This document shows positions 19,495-29,762 of a stretch of DNA of 64,000 nucleotides, piece after piece (positions within the stretch are counted from its first letter, which is position 1; each line of letters begins with the position of its first letter). The notes below the pieces were generated by a model, which was given only the letters and a program-made list of their open reading frames with translations, was not told where the DNA came from and made no database searches. Source of the DNA: Sporofaciens musculi (GTDB taxonomy: Bacteria; Bacillota; Clostridia; Lachnospirales; Lachnospiraceae). A program made the position numbers and the translations under genes. The stretch spans positions 2,976,501-3,040,500 of the forward strand of contig NZ_WUQX01000001.1 in assembly GCF_009830285.1 (NCBI RefSeq), given 5' to 3'.

Positions 19495-20616
19495 CTAAAA
19501 ATACAATGTAAAACACATACCTTGTAAAGCGTTCATTTGCTTAAATGTATATGTCAGATTTAATGACTTTGCTATCATATCAACGATATATAAACCAAGA
19601 CCATTTCCACCGTCTTTTCTATTTCTGGCAAAATCTGGACGGTAAAATGGTTCAAACAAATGCGGAATTATACTCTCTGGAATAGGTGTACATTCATTTT
19701 TAACCATAATTTTGTTTTTTTGCAAAACTACCGAAACACTATGTCCCAATTCCGTATAAGAAACAGCATTTGATAATACATTTGAGAGTAGTTTCTCCAT
19801 GTGCTTTTTTGAAGTATTTACAAGGCAAGTATCTTGAACAGTTACTTGAAAATCAATTCCTTTTGACTGTGAAATTAGTTGGTATGGTTCACAAATTTTA
19901 TTTAGAATTTCCGCTAAATTAAATTCTTCGGTTTTTTCACTTCCAGCTAAAAAGTCTAATCGGGAAGTATCTAAAATTTCTTTAATCATGTGAGAAAGTC
20001 TATCTGCGATTTCTTTACACTCCAACAAATAAACATCTTTATTTTTATATTTTCCAACTCCCAAAATCATATTTTCTAAAATCGCATTTAAAGCAGTTAC
20101 GGGAGTTTTCAATTCATGTGAAGCAGAACGCAGAAAATCAACTTTTAATTGTTCGGCTTCATTACTCTTTATCTTTTCATCTTCTAAATTGTTAATAGTC
20201 GTGATTAGATTTTTATATAATGTATTTACATTTGTAGCCAAGACACCTATTTCATCAAATGAATAAACAGAACATGATACCTCTTTCTTTAATTTTGCCA
20301 TTTTTTCCGTCGTATCAGAAATTTCTTTAATCGGAGTTGTAATTACTCTTGAAAATAAAAAAGAGCAAATGAAAGCGATTATTATGCTAAGTATAAAAGA
20401 GAACGGAAACGCCCGTAAAATTGCTTCAGAAACAAACCTCTCTGTATTTAGAGCATTTTCAATCATAATTCCATTTTCTGATATGCTGTTTATACTTGAT
20501 AACATTTGCGGAGCAAAAGTATAAATCATTATATGTGCAATAATAATGATAAATAGCATTACAGAAAATGTATAAAGAAAAATTTTAGGGAATAATTTCA
20601 ATTTTTTCATAATCAT
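19495..20616 (-). CDS. Sensor histidine kinase
   Basis: 373 residues: two membrane helices (about 10-30 and 65-90) around a short external loop, a HAMP region, a HisKA domain with SHELKTPVTALNAIL (phosphoacceptor histidine), and an HATPase domain with N box (LSNVLSNAVSYTE) and GNGLGLYIVD. Its start overlaps the regulator stop codon. Probably senses a ligand linked to the adjacent ABC exporter. Confidence 0.93.
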   Translation of the reverse strand: MIMKKLKLFPKIFLYTFSVMLFIIIIAHIMIYTFAPQMLSSINSISENGIMIENALNTERFVSEAILRAFPFSFILSIIIAFICSFLFSRVITTPIKEISDTTEKMAKLKKEVSCSVYSFDEIGVLATNVNTLYKNLITTINNLEDEKIKSNEAEQLKVDFLRSASHELKTPVTALNAILENMILGVGKYKNKDVYLLECKEIADRLSHMIKEILDTSRLDFLAGSEKTEEFNLAEILNKICEPYQLISQSKGIDFQVTVQDTCLVNTSKKHMEKLLSNVLSNAVSYTELGHSVSVVLQKNKIMVKNECTPIPESIIPHLFEPFYRPDFARNRKDGGNGLGLYIVDMIAKSLNLTYTFKQMNALQGMCFTLYF

Positions 20617-21281
20617 ATAATTTCCTCATATTTGTAGCCTACACCCTTTACAGTAATAATATTATCTATATCAAGTTTTTTTCTTAGGTTCTTAATATAA
20701 GTATCAATTATTCTGTCTGCAATAGGATAGCCGTACCCCCATAAATCATCAATAATCTGATTTCTCGTCAGTACAAGCCCTTTATGCTCTACAAGCAATT
20801 TTAACAAATCAAATTCTTTTGGAGTAAGGTCTATTTTCTCGTTATCTTTTTTCTTTGCAGTATATCCAGCAAAATCTACCACAATATCATTTATCTGTAA
20901 TTGTTTCATATCACAATTTTTCCCACTACGACGCAATAACGCTTTTACTCTTTTTTCAAGCAAAATCATAGAAAATGGTTTTGTAATATAGTCGTCTACT
21001 TCTGCGTCAAAACAAGAAACTTGCGTATGTTCATTTTCGATTGCAGTTAATACAAGAACGGGAATAGAGCTATTTTCTCGAATTTCTTTCAAAACACTAA
21101 TACCGTCTTTTTTAGGTAGCATAATATCCAATATTACTAGGTCAACATTATTTTCTTGTAACGTAATTATTGCTTGCACTCCGTCAAAAGCAGATAGAGT
21201 GCTATGTCCGACCATTTTCATATATTCGCTGATTGCTTCATTTGTATCATAATCATCTTCAACTACTAATAAATTTGCCAT
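20613..21281 (-). CDS. OmpR-type response regulator
   Basis: 222 residues: receiver domain with acidic pocket ED near residue 9, phosphorylated Asp in LVILDIMLPKKDG, and Lys in YITKPFS; C-terminal winged helix (LTPKEFDLLKLLVEHKGLVL). Four-base overlap with the kinase gene. Likely controls the exporter operon downstream. Confidence 0.94.
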   Translation of the reverse strand: MANLLVVEDDYDTNEAISEYMKMVGHSTLSAFDGVQAIITLQENNVDLVILDIMLPKKDGISVLKEIRENSSIPVLVLTAIENEHTQVSCFDAEVDDYITKPFSMILLEKRVKALLRRSGKNCDMKQLQINDIVVDFAGYTAKKKDNEKIDLTPKEFDLLKLLVEHKGLVLTRNQIIDDLWGYGYPIADRIIDTYIKNLRKKLDIDNIITVKGVGYKYEEII

Positions 21282-21423
21282 ATTCTCACCTCAACGTATA
21301 TTATACAAAATGAATGTGGAATAAATATGAAATTTGTTCAGAAAATAAATTTAGAGCATTTCTGTTTATAAACAAATATTGTAAAAGCGTGCAAATCTGG
21401 CAAGAAATGCACGCTATATCTGT

Positions 21424-22344
21424 TTATCCTACAATCTTCCAGTTACTATCCTTATGTAGTACAAGCTCGTACTGTGATACCTGCGTCGCCTTTGTCTGAT
21501 TATCAATGAATTTTACCGCTACCTTGACTTTCACATTATCCCCGTCCTTTGTAAAGATAGGGTTTACAAATTCAGAATAAAGGTAGTCCCTGCCGATAGG
21601 TTCAAGTACATTACCAGATACATAATAGGCAAGCTCTTTTTCTGTGGCTGTTGGGTAGAGCTTAAAGAATGTTTCCAGAAATGCGGTAGCGTCATTGACA
21701 GTATCAGCGTCTACGCTTGCGTCTGCTTCTAGTGTCTTAGGCTCATAGTCTGATTTTTCGATTGCTGGTGCAAGGGTAGGGTTCTGAACGATTACCATAT
21801 CCCCGTCAGCGTCCACATGGACTTTTACGGTATAGGTTGCTTTCACATTGTTTGTCTGTTCTCCCTCTTTTATCTGCTGATCTACTTCGTAGGTAGCAGA
21901 AAAAGTGTCCGTTCCCGACTGTTCAATACTCCATACAATCACATCTGTAACTGTGGAGCTGGTCGGTATATCCGTTCTGATTGTATCAATATTCAAGTCC
22001 TGCAATTCCTTTGTCAGATAACCGTTGATTGCCTGCGTCCTTGCTTCAATCGCTTCTTTGCTGTTATTCCATGTGTAATAAGACTTCGCAAAGTTCTTCA
22101 CGAAATTTTCTATCCCGTTGGTGTCCTGCAAGCGAAGTTCAATGATTTCTTTTTCATGGGTCGTGTGTTGGTCGATAGCGGTAAAATTCTTATATACCCC
22201 AAAGCTCACGCTTGCGATAAGCACCCCCCACAACGCAATCACGGTTTTCTTATGTGTGCCTACCTTAACGGTATGCACCTTTTTTTCTTTTGGTTCTTTG
22301 AGAGTTTCTGTCTGTTTCTTATTCTTCTTAAACATATTTTTCAA
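21424..22344 (-). CDS. orf13: Conjugation channel protein TcpC (Tn916 Orf13)
   Basis: 306 residues with a basic cytoplasmic N-terminus, one membrane helix (KKTVIALWGVLIASVSFGVY) and an external NTF2-like region, as in TcpC/ConG proteins of the Tn916 type IV secretion system. It is the last of the conjugation genes, directly after cwlT, as in Tn916. Confidence 0.9.
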   Translation of the reverse strand: MKNMFKKNKKQTETLKEPKEKKVHTVKVGTHKKTVIALWGVLIASVSFGVYKNFTAIDQHTTHEKEIIELRLQDTNGIENFVKNFAKSYYTWNNSKEAIEARTQAINGYLTKELQDLNIDTIRTDIPTSSTVTDVIVWSIEQSGTDTFSATYEVDQQIKEGEQTNNVKATYTVKVHVDADGDMVIVQNPTLAPAIEKSDYEPKTLEADASVDADTVNDATAFLETFFKLYPTATEKELAYYVSGNVLEPIGRDYLYSEFVNPIFTKDGDNVKVKVAVKFIDNQTKATQVSQYELVLHKDSNWKIVG

Positions 22345-22351
22345 GTCCTTT

Positions 22352-22746
22352 CTATTGTTTTACTCGTCCTGCACCGATTAAGTGCTGTTGCCAGTAACTA
22401 CTGCTTAGGTCTGCATATCCTATCGGGTCGCCTGCATGGTACATCTGGTTATTTCCTACATAAATGCCGACGTGGGTTACATACGAACCAGCGTTATAGG
22501 TAGAATGGAAAAATACCAAGTCCCCAGCCTTTGCCTGCGAGAGTGGAAGATGTTGGGTTGCGTCATACTGGGCTTGTGCGGTTCTCGGTAAGGAGATACC
22601 AGCTTTTCCATAGCACCATTGCACAAGTCCGCTACAATCAAAGGAAGTGTTCGGGTTACTGCCACCATACACATACTTCCAGCCTTGATATTTCAACGCT
22701 TCATTCATAATCGCTTGTGCCGTCGCATTTGGTGTTAGTATATAAG
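22352..22746 (-). pseudogene. orf14: CwlT C-terminal part (NlpC/P60 peptidase), separated by IS insertion
   Basis: About 131 residues with the NlpC/P60 catalytic features: Cys in FDCSGLVQWCYG, His in YVTHVGIYVGN, and the NxM..A..Q pattern. It would be the second half of the bifunctional peptidoglycan hydrolase CwlT, needed to open the wall for conjugation. An IS3-family element separates it from the N-terminal half at 24005-24636. Confidence 0.88.
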
Positions 22747-22808
22747 TGTGGACAGGAAAAGTTGAACAACCTATACTATCAAGTGAAAAAGCAAAGGAGA
22801 TGTTTTAC

Positions 22809-23087
22809 ATGGCGAAAAACCAGAAATCTTACACTCCGGAATTCAAGCAGCAGATCGTGGATCTGTATAATGCCGGAGGAACCTCGTATCCGCAACTGGA
22901 GCGTGAATATGGCGTAAATCGAAGCACACTCAGCAACTGGGTAAAACAGCTCTCCCCCATCAAAGTATCCGGGGAGGAGACGGTCACCCTTAAGGAGTAT
23001 AAGGCTCTCCAGAAAGAAATCCAACGCCTTAAGATTGAGAATGAAATATTAAAAAAAGCGACCGCCATATTCGCGAAAGAACAATAG
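22809..23087 (+). CDS. IS3-family transposase OrfA
   Basis: 92 residues: helix-turn-helix (YTPEFKQQIVDLYNAGG, YGVNRSTLSNWVKQ) and a C-terminal leucine zipper (LKEYKALQKEIQRLKIENEI). The ATG at 22809 has AAAGGAGATG upstream. Its end overlaps OrfB in the -1 frame at an A7 run (23051-23057), the usual programmed frameshift site that makes the OrfAB transposase. Confidence 0.88.
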   Translation: MAKNQKSYTPEFKQQIVDLYNAGGTSYPQLEREYGVNRSTLSNWVKQLSPIKVSGEETVTLKEYKALQKEIQRLKIENEILKKATAIFAKEQ

Positions 23088-23962
23088 CCGAGATTGTTTC
23101 CTTTATCCAGAACAACTTAACCCGCTACTGTGTATCTCAGCTTTGCAGCGCTCTGAAATTCCCAAGGAGTACCTATTACAAGGCTCTGGTTTGTGTACCC
23201 TCAAATAAGCAGAAGGCATATGCGGAATTCGGCAGGAAAGTGAAACAGGCATATGATGACTCAAAACAAAGGTATGGGGCTGTCAAAATATGCCGTGTGC
23301 TGAATGATAATGGTACACCTTGCAGCGTCAAGAGGGTGCAGAGGCATATGGCAGAGCAGGGACTGCGCTCTATCGTAGTAAAGAAGTACAATCATCATGC
23401 CAACCATGGCAGCATCCCGGAGGATAAGAAAAATATCCTGAGGCGTGATTTTGGGACGGAGACCATCAACCAGAAATGGTGTACGGATATCACTTACATC
23501 CATGTACAGAAAGAAGGATGGACCTATCTGGCTTCTGTCATGGATCTGTGCAGCCGAAAGATTATAGGGTATGCCTATGGCACATCTATGACGGCGGAAC
23601 TGGCGGTTAAAGCGGTAGAAAACGCATGCCTGAATGTCAGGGATACCGAGGGGATCATCCTTCATAGTGATCTTGGAAGTCAGTATACGAGCCAGGCATT
23701 TGAAGACTGCCTGGGCAGTAAAGGAATCCTGCATTCATTTAGTCGTAAGGGAAATCCATACGATAATGCCTGTATGGAATCTTTCCATTCCGTACTGAAA
23801 AAGGAAGAAATCTATCTTCATACTTACCAGGATTTAAGGGAAGCTCGCAGAGCAATCTTTAAATACATAGAGGGCTGGTATAACCGTAAACGGATCCATA
23901 GCTCTATCGGTTATCTGACACCACAGCAAAAGGAGGATGAGGAACTCAAAAAAGCAGCATAA
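23058..23962 (+). CDS. IS3-family transposase OrfB (DDE catalytic part, -1 frame)
   Basis: About 300 residues when read from the frameshift (RTIAEIVSFIQNN...). The HTH_21-like region precedes the rve integrase core with the catalytic triad: Asp in WCTDITYIHV, Asp in HSDLGSQYTS, Glu in NACMESFHSVLKKE. The first ATG in frame is at 23240, so translation probably depends on the -1 shift. It appears complete. Confidence 0.88.
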
Positions 23963-24004
23963 TCTTTCAACTTTTTTTGTCTAAAGTATTGACATAGATC
24001 CACA

Positions 24005-24636
24005 TTGTCAAAATGTGCCACGGTCAGATATTGATTGACTAATTCCACATAGAACATATTTCCATAGCCATACCGCCAGCCCCCATTCTTTGCAACGGCT
24101 ATCGGGTTGGTGTAGGTTACTTTCTTTCCACCCGATTTTTCACGGGCGAAGTTCTCTGCAAGATTAAAGGTGTGTTTCTTTCCTTTTCCTGCCACATATC
24201 CCACATAGCCACCGCCATAGTTATAAGACTGTATTGCTACATTCAAATCGTCGATACCTTGATTTTTGCAGGAAGAAAGCAGGGACGCAAAATACTTACA
24301 CCCCTGCTTGATTGAGCTTTCCGTATCTAAAGAGTTGGGCGGTAAACCAAGACTTTCCGAACTCTGCATAACATCTTCTGCCGTACCGCCACTTTCTACT
24401 TGAATGATAGCCAGTAACACATTGACATACTCGGAAATGCCGTATTCTCTGGCGTATTTTTCCACCATAGGCTGATGTTTCAAGACTTCTGCGGATAAGT
24501 TCATACCCGTAATGCCAGAAGAAAAATTGCTGTTCTCGTCGTCGCTGTCCGCACTAATCAACACTCCAAAGAAAAGCACCAGAGAAAAGAGGATAGGAAA
24601 CAGACTGCCGATAAGAGCGATATGTTTCAGTTTCAT
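24005..24636 (-). pseudogene. orf14: CwlT N-terminal part (lysozyme domain), separated by IS insertion
   Basis: About 210 residues: N-terminal membrane anchor (HIALIGSLFPILFSLVLFFG) and the lysozyme-like domain with the catalytic Glu in IIQVESGGT and YNYGGGYVGYV. It ends at ...TVAHFDN where the IS begins. In Tn916 this domain and NlpC/P60 are one protein of about 333 residues; the two halves here add up to nearly that length, so little was lost. Confidence 0.88.
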
Positions 24637-26822
24637 TTTTTCTTCTGTCCTTTCTTCGTTACAAGGTTACGAGTTTTCTCTATGGTCTGTTGGTTCTTCT
24701 GGACGCTCTGCGTCTGCTGAACCTTTGTCCTGCGGTCTTTGGTGTAATTCTGGCGTGTTTCCTGCGATACCACTTTTTCTACATTCTGCCTATGTACTGT
24801 CTGTGCAGGCTGGGTCGCTTTCCTATCAGAAACACCAGAAGATAACGGACGCTCTTTAATAACATTTGTCTTGACTGGCTCACTTGCTTTTGAAGTGGTC
24901 GCTGTGGCAGGACGTTTCACTTCCTGCGTTTTTTCAGCACTCGGCTTTGAAGCTGTGGCTGGTCGCTCATGGGGACGGGTAGCTCCCGTTGTCGCTGATC
25001 CGTCAGCCTTTCGCTGTGCCTGCCTTGCTTCTTGTGCCTTTTGAAGCTCCATACGCTTGTCAGCGATACTCTGTCTATGCTGTTCCTGCTTTTCTAAACG
25101 TCCCGTCTGTCTGGACTGCTGTTCCTGCACCATGCCACGCTTGAAATCAGACACGCTGGACTTTGCCTTTTCCTTTGCGGAATACACCGCATAAGCGGTC
25201 TGTGTCGGCATATCCTTGATATTCTCTTTGACAGCGTTTGCTTTGTCTTTCACTTTATTTTTCGTATCTAAGACAGCACCCACCTTTGAACCTGCACGCT
25301 GTCCCATGCTGGAAGTGGTATTGCCCCGACTGTCTTTTGTAGCTGTGTTCCTTGTCGGTTTTCTGTTTGAAATCGTGCTACCTGCCACCGCACCAGCGAC
25401 ACCGCCAGCCGTAACCGCACCAGCAAGCCGTCTTTCCATACGCCTAGCTCTATGTCGCATAAACAGATACGGTCTGTGGAATATCCTGCGTCCCATGTTT
25501 TGACTGTCGCCAGCGTTCAAAGAAAACATATTCATTAAGTCGCCTAACTTGATAAAGATACCTGCAAAACACACTATCTGTAAGAACGCCACCATAAAAA
25601 ACGGGTACTCTTTGGAGATGTTATAAAACATACTGGAAATACTGAACGCTACCGTTACAATGAGCGTAATTCCTGCCCGTGTCATTATGGTATTAAACAC
25701 CCTCACGATTGCCTGCTTTGCCAGATTTTCTTGACTAGGTATCATAGAAAGAAGAAAACTGATAGGTAAAAACATTGCAAAGATAATAAAAAGTATCTGG
25801 CTTAACATCATTATCCCCGTCAATAAGAATACAAAGATTGTGATACCTATATTAAAAATGAATAGGAAGAACACCATGCCTAAACGGTTCACGACCTGCG
25901 GTATCGTCAGATTGTTGTTGTCATTGTCCTCGATTTCTGTTTTCACGACTTCTTCTCTGGTTTTCCCGTCCTCGTCCTCTGGGCTTGCCGATACAAGAGC
26001 TTCCACACGGTCTGCCCCGATTTCCTCTGCGTTGCTGTTACCGAATTGAAGTAAAAGCCACGGCTGTTCCACTTGAATAGAAAATAAGCTGTCCCGTATC
26101 AAGTCCACGCTGTCCTTGCCCTCGCTGTCAGAATTAGGGAGCATGATTTTTGTTCCCAAATCAAGTGAAGCGGTACTGATGTCTGATGAAAACTCATTTA
26201 TCTTCTTGATGTAGTCGGGAGCGTAAGCAATAAACGAAGCGGATAGTACGAACACCACAAGAAAATTGATAACCGCTTGAACCGCTTTGCTGGTTTCTCT
26301 TTTTATCAGTCCCGTATAGGCAACATAAATACCAATGATTAAAATTATCAGTAATAGAGAACCTACATAAAATCCCGTACTCCCAAAACCATTCTCGGTA
26401 ACGCCTGCAAGTGTCTGTATGCTCTTTCCGATACTGTCTGCCATATCATTGATGAAGTCCAGTTTGTAGGCTTCCTGCACCACATAGCCCGTAGCATTGC
26501 TTAAATAAAGGCTTATCGTCCAGATAAAGTTGGTAATGCAGTAAAGCCCGTACTGCACCGATTTTCCAATCCCGTCCAGCCAGTTCCACGGAAGCCACGA
26601 CCAGCTATTATCCACATAAAAATCAAGCTGGTAGTTGGAAAGGGGATATTTTGAATATAGATTTTCTGCGTTTATGGTATCGTCCACAAGCCCCGTCGCA
26701 TGAGCCACCGTCCCCAGAAGTGAAAGCAGGATAAGGGAGAGTGCCACCACGAACAGAGCCATTTTGAGAAAGTGAAGTATCTTCTTTTTTGTGAACGCAC
26801 CTTTTATCCTTTCTTTCATCAC
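24633..26822 (-). CDS. orf15: Conjugation membrane protein, VirB6/TrbL-like (Tn916 Orf15)
   Basis: 729 residues with an N-terminal signal-like helix, about seven membrane helices in the first 460 residues, and a long Arg/Lys/Gln-rich cytoplasmic C-terminus (about 470-729). It is the polytopic core of the Tn916 secretion channel. It overlaps orf16 and orf14 by four bases each. Confidence 0.92.
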   Translation of the reverse strand: MMKERIKGAFTKKKILHFLKMALFVVALSLILLSLLGTVAHATGLVDDTINAENLYSKYPLSNYQLDFYVDNSWSWLPWNWLDGIGKSVQYGLYCITNFIWTISLYLSNATGYVVQEAYKLDFINDMADSIGKSIQTLAGVTENGFGSTGFYVGSLLLIILIIGIYVAYTGLIKRETSKAVQAVINFLVVFVLSASFIAYAPDYIKKINEFSSDISTASLDLGTKIMLPNSDSEGKDSVDLIRDSLFSIQVEQPWLLLQFGNSNAEEIGADRVEALVSASPEDEDGKTREEVVKTEIEDNDNNNLTIPQVVNRLGMVFFLFIFNIGITIFVFLLTGIMMLSQILFIIFAMFLPISFLLSMIPSQENLAKQAIVRVFNTIMTRAGITLIVTVAFSISSMFYNISKEYPFFMVAFLQIVCFAGIFIKLGDLMNMFSLNAGDSQNMGRRIFHRPYLFMRHRARRMERRLAGAVTAGGVAGAVAGSTISNRKPTRNTATKDSRGNTTSSMGQRAGSKVGAVLDTKNKVKDKANAVKENIKDMPTQTAYAVYSAKEKAKSSVSDFKRGMVQEQQSRQTGRLEKQEQHRQSIADKRMELQKAQEARQAQRKADGSATTGATRPHERPATASKPSAEKTQEVKRPATATTSKASEPVKTNVIKERPLSSGVSDRKATQPAQTVHRQNVEKVVSQETRQNYTKDRRTKVQQTQSVQKNQQTIEKTRNLVTKKGQKKK

Positions 26823-29269
26823 TCCACCTCATTTCTCTGTACGGGCGGTCTGGTATCAAAGGCGTGTAGCAGTTCTTCAAAAACTGGGTGTATCTGCACC
26901 ACACCGACACGCCCGTATAAGTCCTGCAATAAGCATTGTCCGTTCTCCAAATCACGCAAGCGTTTCTGGTTATTTTCGTCGTCCTTGTCGATACCGAAAA
27001 ATTCTAAGGTCTGCTTTATCTCGTTGATGTCAGTAGAACGAAAGGCAAACTTCAAGCCGATATTGTTTTTCAGACTTTCCTTTGACACGTCGCCAGAAGA
27101 TTGTGTAACGAAATAAACGCCTGCCTGCATAGCTCGTCCAGCACGCACCAGCTTATTTGATAAGGTTTCTCCTTGTGCCACATTTAAGAACGCCCACGCT
27201 TCGTCAAGGTCTACAATCTTAAAAATACTTCTGTCCGAATGGATAAAATCAAGAGCAAAGGTACTAATCACAATCAGCATAGACACCGACAATAATTCAA
27301 TGGTCGTGTATTCCTCAAAGGTCGTGTCCTTATCTGGCAACACAAGGTCGGCTACTTGAATGATATTGAGCTGGTTATCCAGACTGATAGCATTTTCTAC
27401 CGTACCGTCTGAAAACAGCAGGTGTGCAAAGTCGTAGTCCGTGAAGCTGTCGATATGGTCTGCAATATTTCTTGATATGGGCGTATCTTCACGGCGTAGC
27501 TCGTCTATCACATGGAGCAAGCCCCGACTGTCGCTCTGGGTAACGGAGCGAACCGCTTTACGAAGTACGGGGAATTTTTCGCCGTCCCTAGAGGAAATAC
27601 CCGTAAGGAATGTCAAGATGTCGATTGCCAGACTTTCAGCGTCTTTTACATTCTTCATAATCACGAATGGGTCAAGAAGTCCTGCATTGTCCTTGTCGCT
27701 GGTAAGATTTACGATATTGATTTCATGGGCGATTTCTGGGAGCGTTTTTTTCCAGTTGCCACGCTCTGATTTTGGGTCTAAGATAACCGCTTGTCCCCCA
27801 AAGAGAACCGAATAATACACCAGAAGATTGTTACAGAACGACTTTCCACCGCCAAGCGAACCGACAAAAGCAGACGCAAGGGCATTTGTAACTGTACCTT
27901 TCACACCTTGACTGGCAAGGGACGGTTGCAGGTACACATTTCTTCCCGTATCAACGGAATAGCCCATATAGATACCCGTAGTTTCCCCTAACTGCTGTGT
28001 CGCACCAAAACCAAGCCCTGCCAAGAAGTCTGATTTTACATACTGCACATAGTCGTTGATATATCGCTTGCTGGCAGGAAGAAATTCAGAATGAAGCCCC
28101 AGCATATCCCCAGCAGGACGCACCAGCTTTACATTGAGGTCGTCGTAAAAGTCCTTGACTTCATCACAACGGCGTTTCAGCTCGTCAAGATCGGGTGCAG
28201 ACACCCGTATCACGTAGCTTAACTTATACATACTTTCTTTGCTCTGGTCTAAGTCTGTTTCCAGCTCGTCCACGCTATCTAATGCGTCCACCACATTTGA
28301 GCTGGTTTCACTTCCTGCTTGATAAGCGTGATTGTCAAGGTCTTTCAATTCCTTTTTCTTGTTGCGGACTGTTGTTAATGCTTTTCGATTTTCCACGATT
28401 TCTACATTCATAGAAGTATCAACGGGGAATGTGAATTGCTGTTGCTGGAAATAGAAGATTTCAGACGACGGAAAATCAAGCTCCCCGACAATCGTATTGA
28501 CAGTAAAGTAGGACGCATAACTTTCCTTGTCCTCATGTTCCAATCGTAAATACCGCTGGCTTTCCTCAATCACACACCTTGTCGGACGGATAAGGTCGTA
28601 GTATTTTATCAGCGTTTCTTTGTTCAATTTTTTCTTTGGTAGCTGGTACTCATAATCTTCATAGGCGATACCGTCCCTGCCGTAAAGATGTTCCATGAGA
28701 TACCCAAAATCATTGATTTCCAAGCGACGCACCTTAAAGCGACGGGAGATTTTATTTTCCAGTAACTTTTCCATTTTCATGTAACGGTTGATTTCATCAT
28801 TCGGCATGGAAACAAAATCATTCATCAGCGAGTGGTTCACTTCATGGAGAAATTCTGTGAACGTCAGCCAAGCCGATTTTTTGATGTTCTTCAGATTAAG
28901 CTGTTCTTCCGTAACCATGAGCTTAAAGCCAAGAAAAAAGCGGTAATCCACTTGATTGTCCCCAATCATAGATACTAACGCTTCGGTCTGTTCGTCTATT
29001 TTCTGGTAAGCAACTTCCTTTAATTTTCCAGTTACCAGTTTCTTTGACTGTTCCTGCATACTGCGGATTGAGCTTTCTGTGGCAATCTGCAAGGCATGAA
29101 TTTTACCCTCACGGGACTGTGCGATAAGCTGTCGAAAGCTGTCATGCACGATAAATTTCTGCTCTGCGGATAAGAAAGAATAGTTGTACGGTATCAGCTC
29201 ATAGTAGGCGAATACCTCATTGTCCTTGTTCCAGACAAGGTTATTGTCAATATATTTTATCGGGAACAT
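26819..29269 (-). CDS. orf16: Conjugation ATPase, VirB4-like (TcpF, Tn916 Orf16)
   Basis: 816 residues. Walker A is GSLGGGKSF near residue 475, a Walker B-type IVDLDEAWAFL near 685, and VTQSSGDVSKE downstream. This ATPase powers the transfer channel. Length equals Tn916 Orf16 (about 815). Confidence 0.95.
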   Translation of the reverse strand: MFPIKYIDNNLVWNKDNEVFAYYELIPYNYSFLSAEQKFIVHDSFRQLIAQSREGKIHALQIATESSIRSMQEQSKKLVTGKLKEVAYQKIDEQTEALVSMIGDNQVDYRFFLGFKLMVTEEQLNLKNIKKSAWLTFTEFLHEVNHSLMNDFVSMPNDEINRYMKMEKLLENKISRRFKVRRLEINDFGYLMEHLYGRDGIAYEDYEYQLPKKKLNKETLIKYYDLIRPTRCVIEESQRYLRLEHEDKESYASYFTVNTIVGELDFPSSEIFYFQQQQFTFPVDTSMNVEIVENRKALTTVRNKKKELKDLDNHAYQAGSETSSNVVDALDSVDELETDLDQSKESMYKLSYVIRVSAPDLDELKRRCDEVKDFYDDLNVKLVRPAGDMLGLHSEFLPASKRYINDYVQYVKSDFLAGLGFGATQQLGETTGIYMGYSVDTGRNVYLQPSLASQGVKGTVTNALASAFVGSLGGGKSFCNNLLVYYSVLFGGQAVILDPKSERGNWKKTLPEIAHEINIVNLTSDKDNAGLLDPFVIMKNVKDAESLAIDILTFLTGISSRDGEKFPVLRKAVRSVTQSDSRGLLHVIDELRREDTPISRNIADHIDSFTDYDFAHLLFSDGTVENAISLDNQLNIIQVADLVLPDKDTTFEEYTTIELLSVSMLIVISTFALDFIHSDRSIFKIVDLDEAWAFLNVAQGETLSNKLVRAGRAMQAGVYFVTQSSGDVSKESLKNNIGLKFAFRSTDINEIKQTLEFFGIDKDDENNQKRLRDLENGQCLLQDLYGRVGVVQIHPVFEELLHAFDTRPPVQRNEVE

Positions 29270-29645
29270 AGTTCACACTCCTTACTGCCGTGATTGTTTC
29301 ATTCAAGGTCTGCTTATGCAATTTTACGGCTTTTCCTGCATAAGTGATTTTAGGTCGCAACGCATAAGTTATCTGTGATTTCAAAAAGCTGTACGGCTTC
29401 TTTCCGTCAAAGGTTTTCTGCGACATAAACCAAGTGAGAGCAACGGGAATACCGAAGTATTTGAGAAATGCTCCCTCAATCATGGAAAGTGGGGGAATAT
29501 CCCCAAACAGAATGATGATAAATTCCGTAATCACAAACCATGTAATCTGTGTAAAAGTAACGGGAAAGGGCAAGTTAAAATCATTGATTGCATATAAGAC
29601 TTTTTCCACGTTCCAGATACCCGTGTAAGATTTAATCTTTTTCAA
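29247..29645 (-). CDS. orf17: Conjugation protein TcpE (Tn916 Orf17)
   Basis: 132 residues with two membrane helices (about 28-70) and a basic C-terminal region (KKPYSFLKSQITYALRPK). Matches the TcpE family and overlaps the ATPase gene by 23 bases. It is a membrane part of the mating apparatus. Confidence 0.88.
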   Translation of the reverse strand: MKKIKSYTGIWNVEKVLYAINDFNLPFPVTFTQITWFVITEFIIILFGDIPPLSMIEGAFLKYFGIPVALTWFMSQKTFDGKKPYSFLKSQITYALRPKITYAGKAVKLHKQTLNETITAVRSVNYVPDKIY

Positions 29646-29762
29646 GTTCTTTCAGCTCCTTTCGTAAGTTCTTCAAAGAGAAAAGGACAGCCATTTTCAG
29701 ACTGTCCCTTAAAGAGAAATACGCTGTCAGTAGCAACAATGCTTGTCGCTGATCTTCCAGCG

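Larger units (their letters stand above)
22747..24004 (+). mobile_element. IS3-family insertion sequence inside cwlT
   Basis: About 1.26 kb, from TGTGGACAGGAAAAGTTGAA on the left to a right end whose complement starts TGTGGATC and contains AAAAGTTGAAAG. The imperfect ends and two overlapping transposase frames are typical of the IS3 family. No clear target-site duplication is visible at the ends I chose (left flank ...ATAAG, right flank TTGTC...). Confidence 0.85.
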
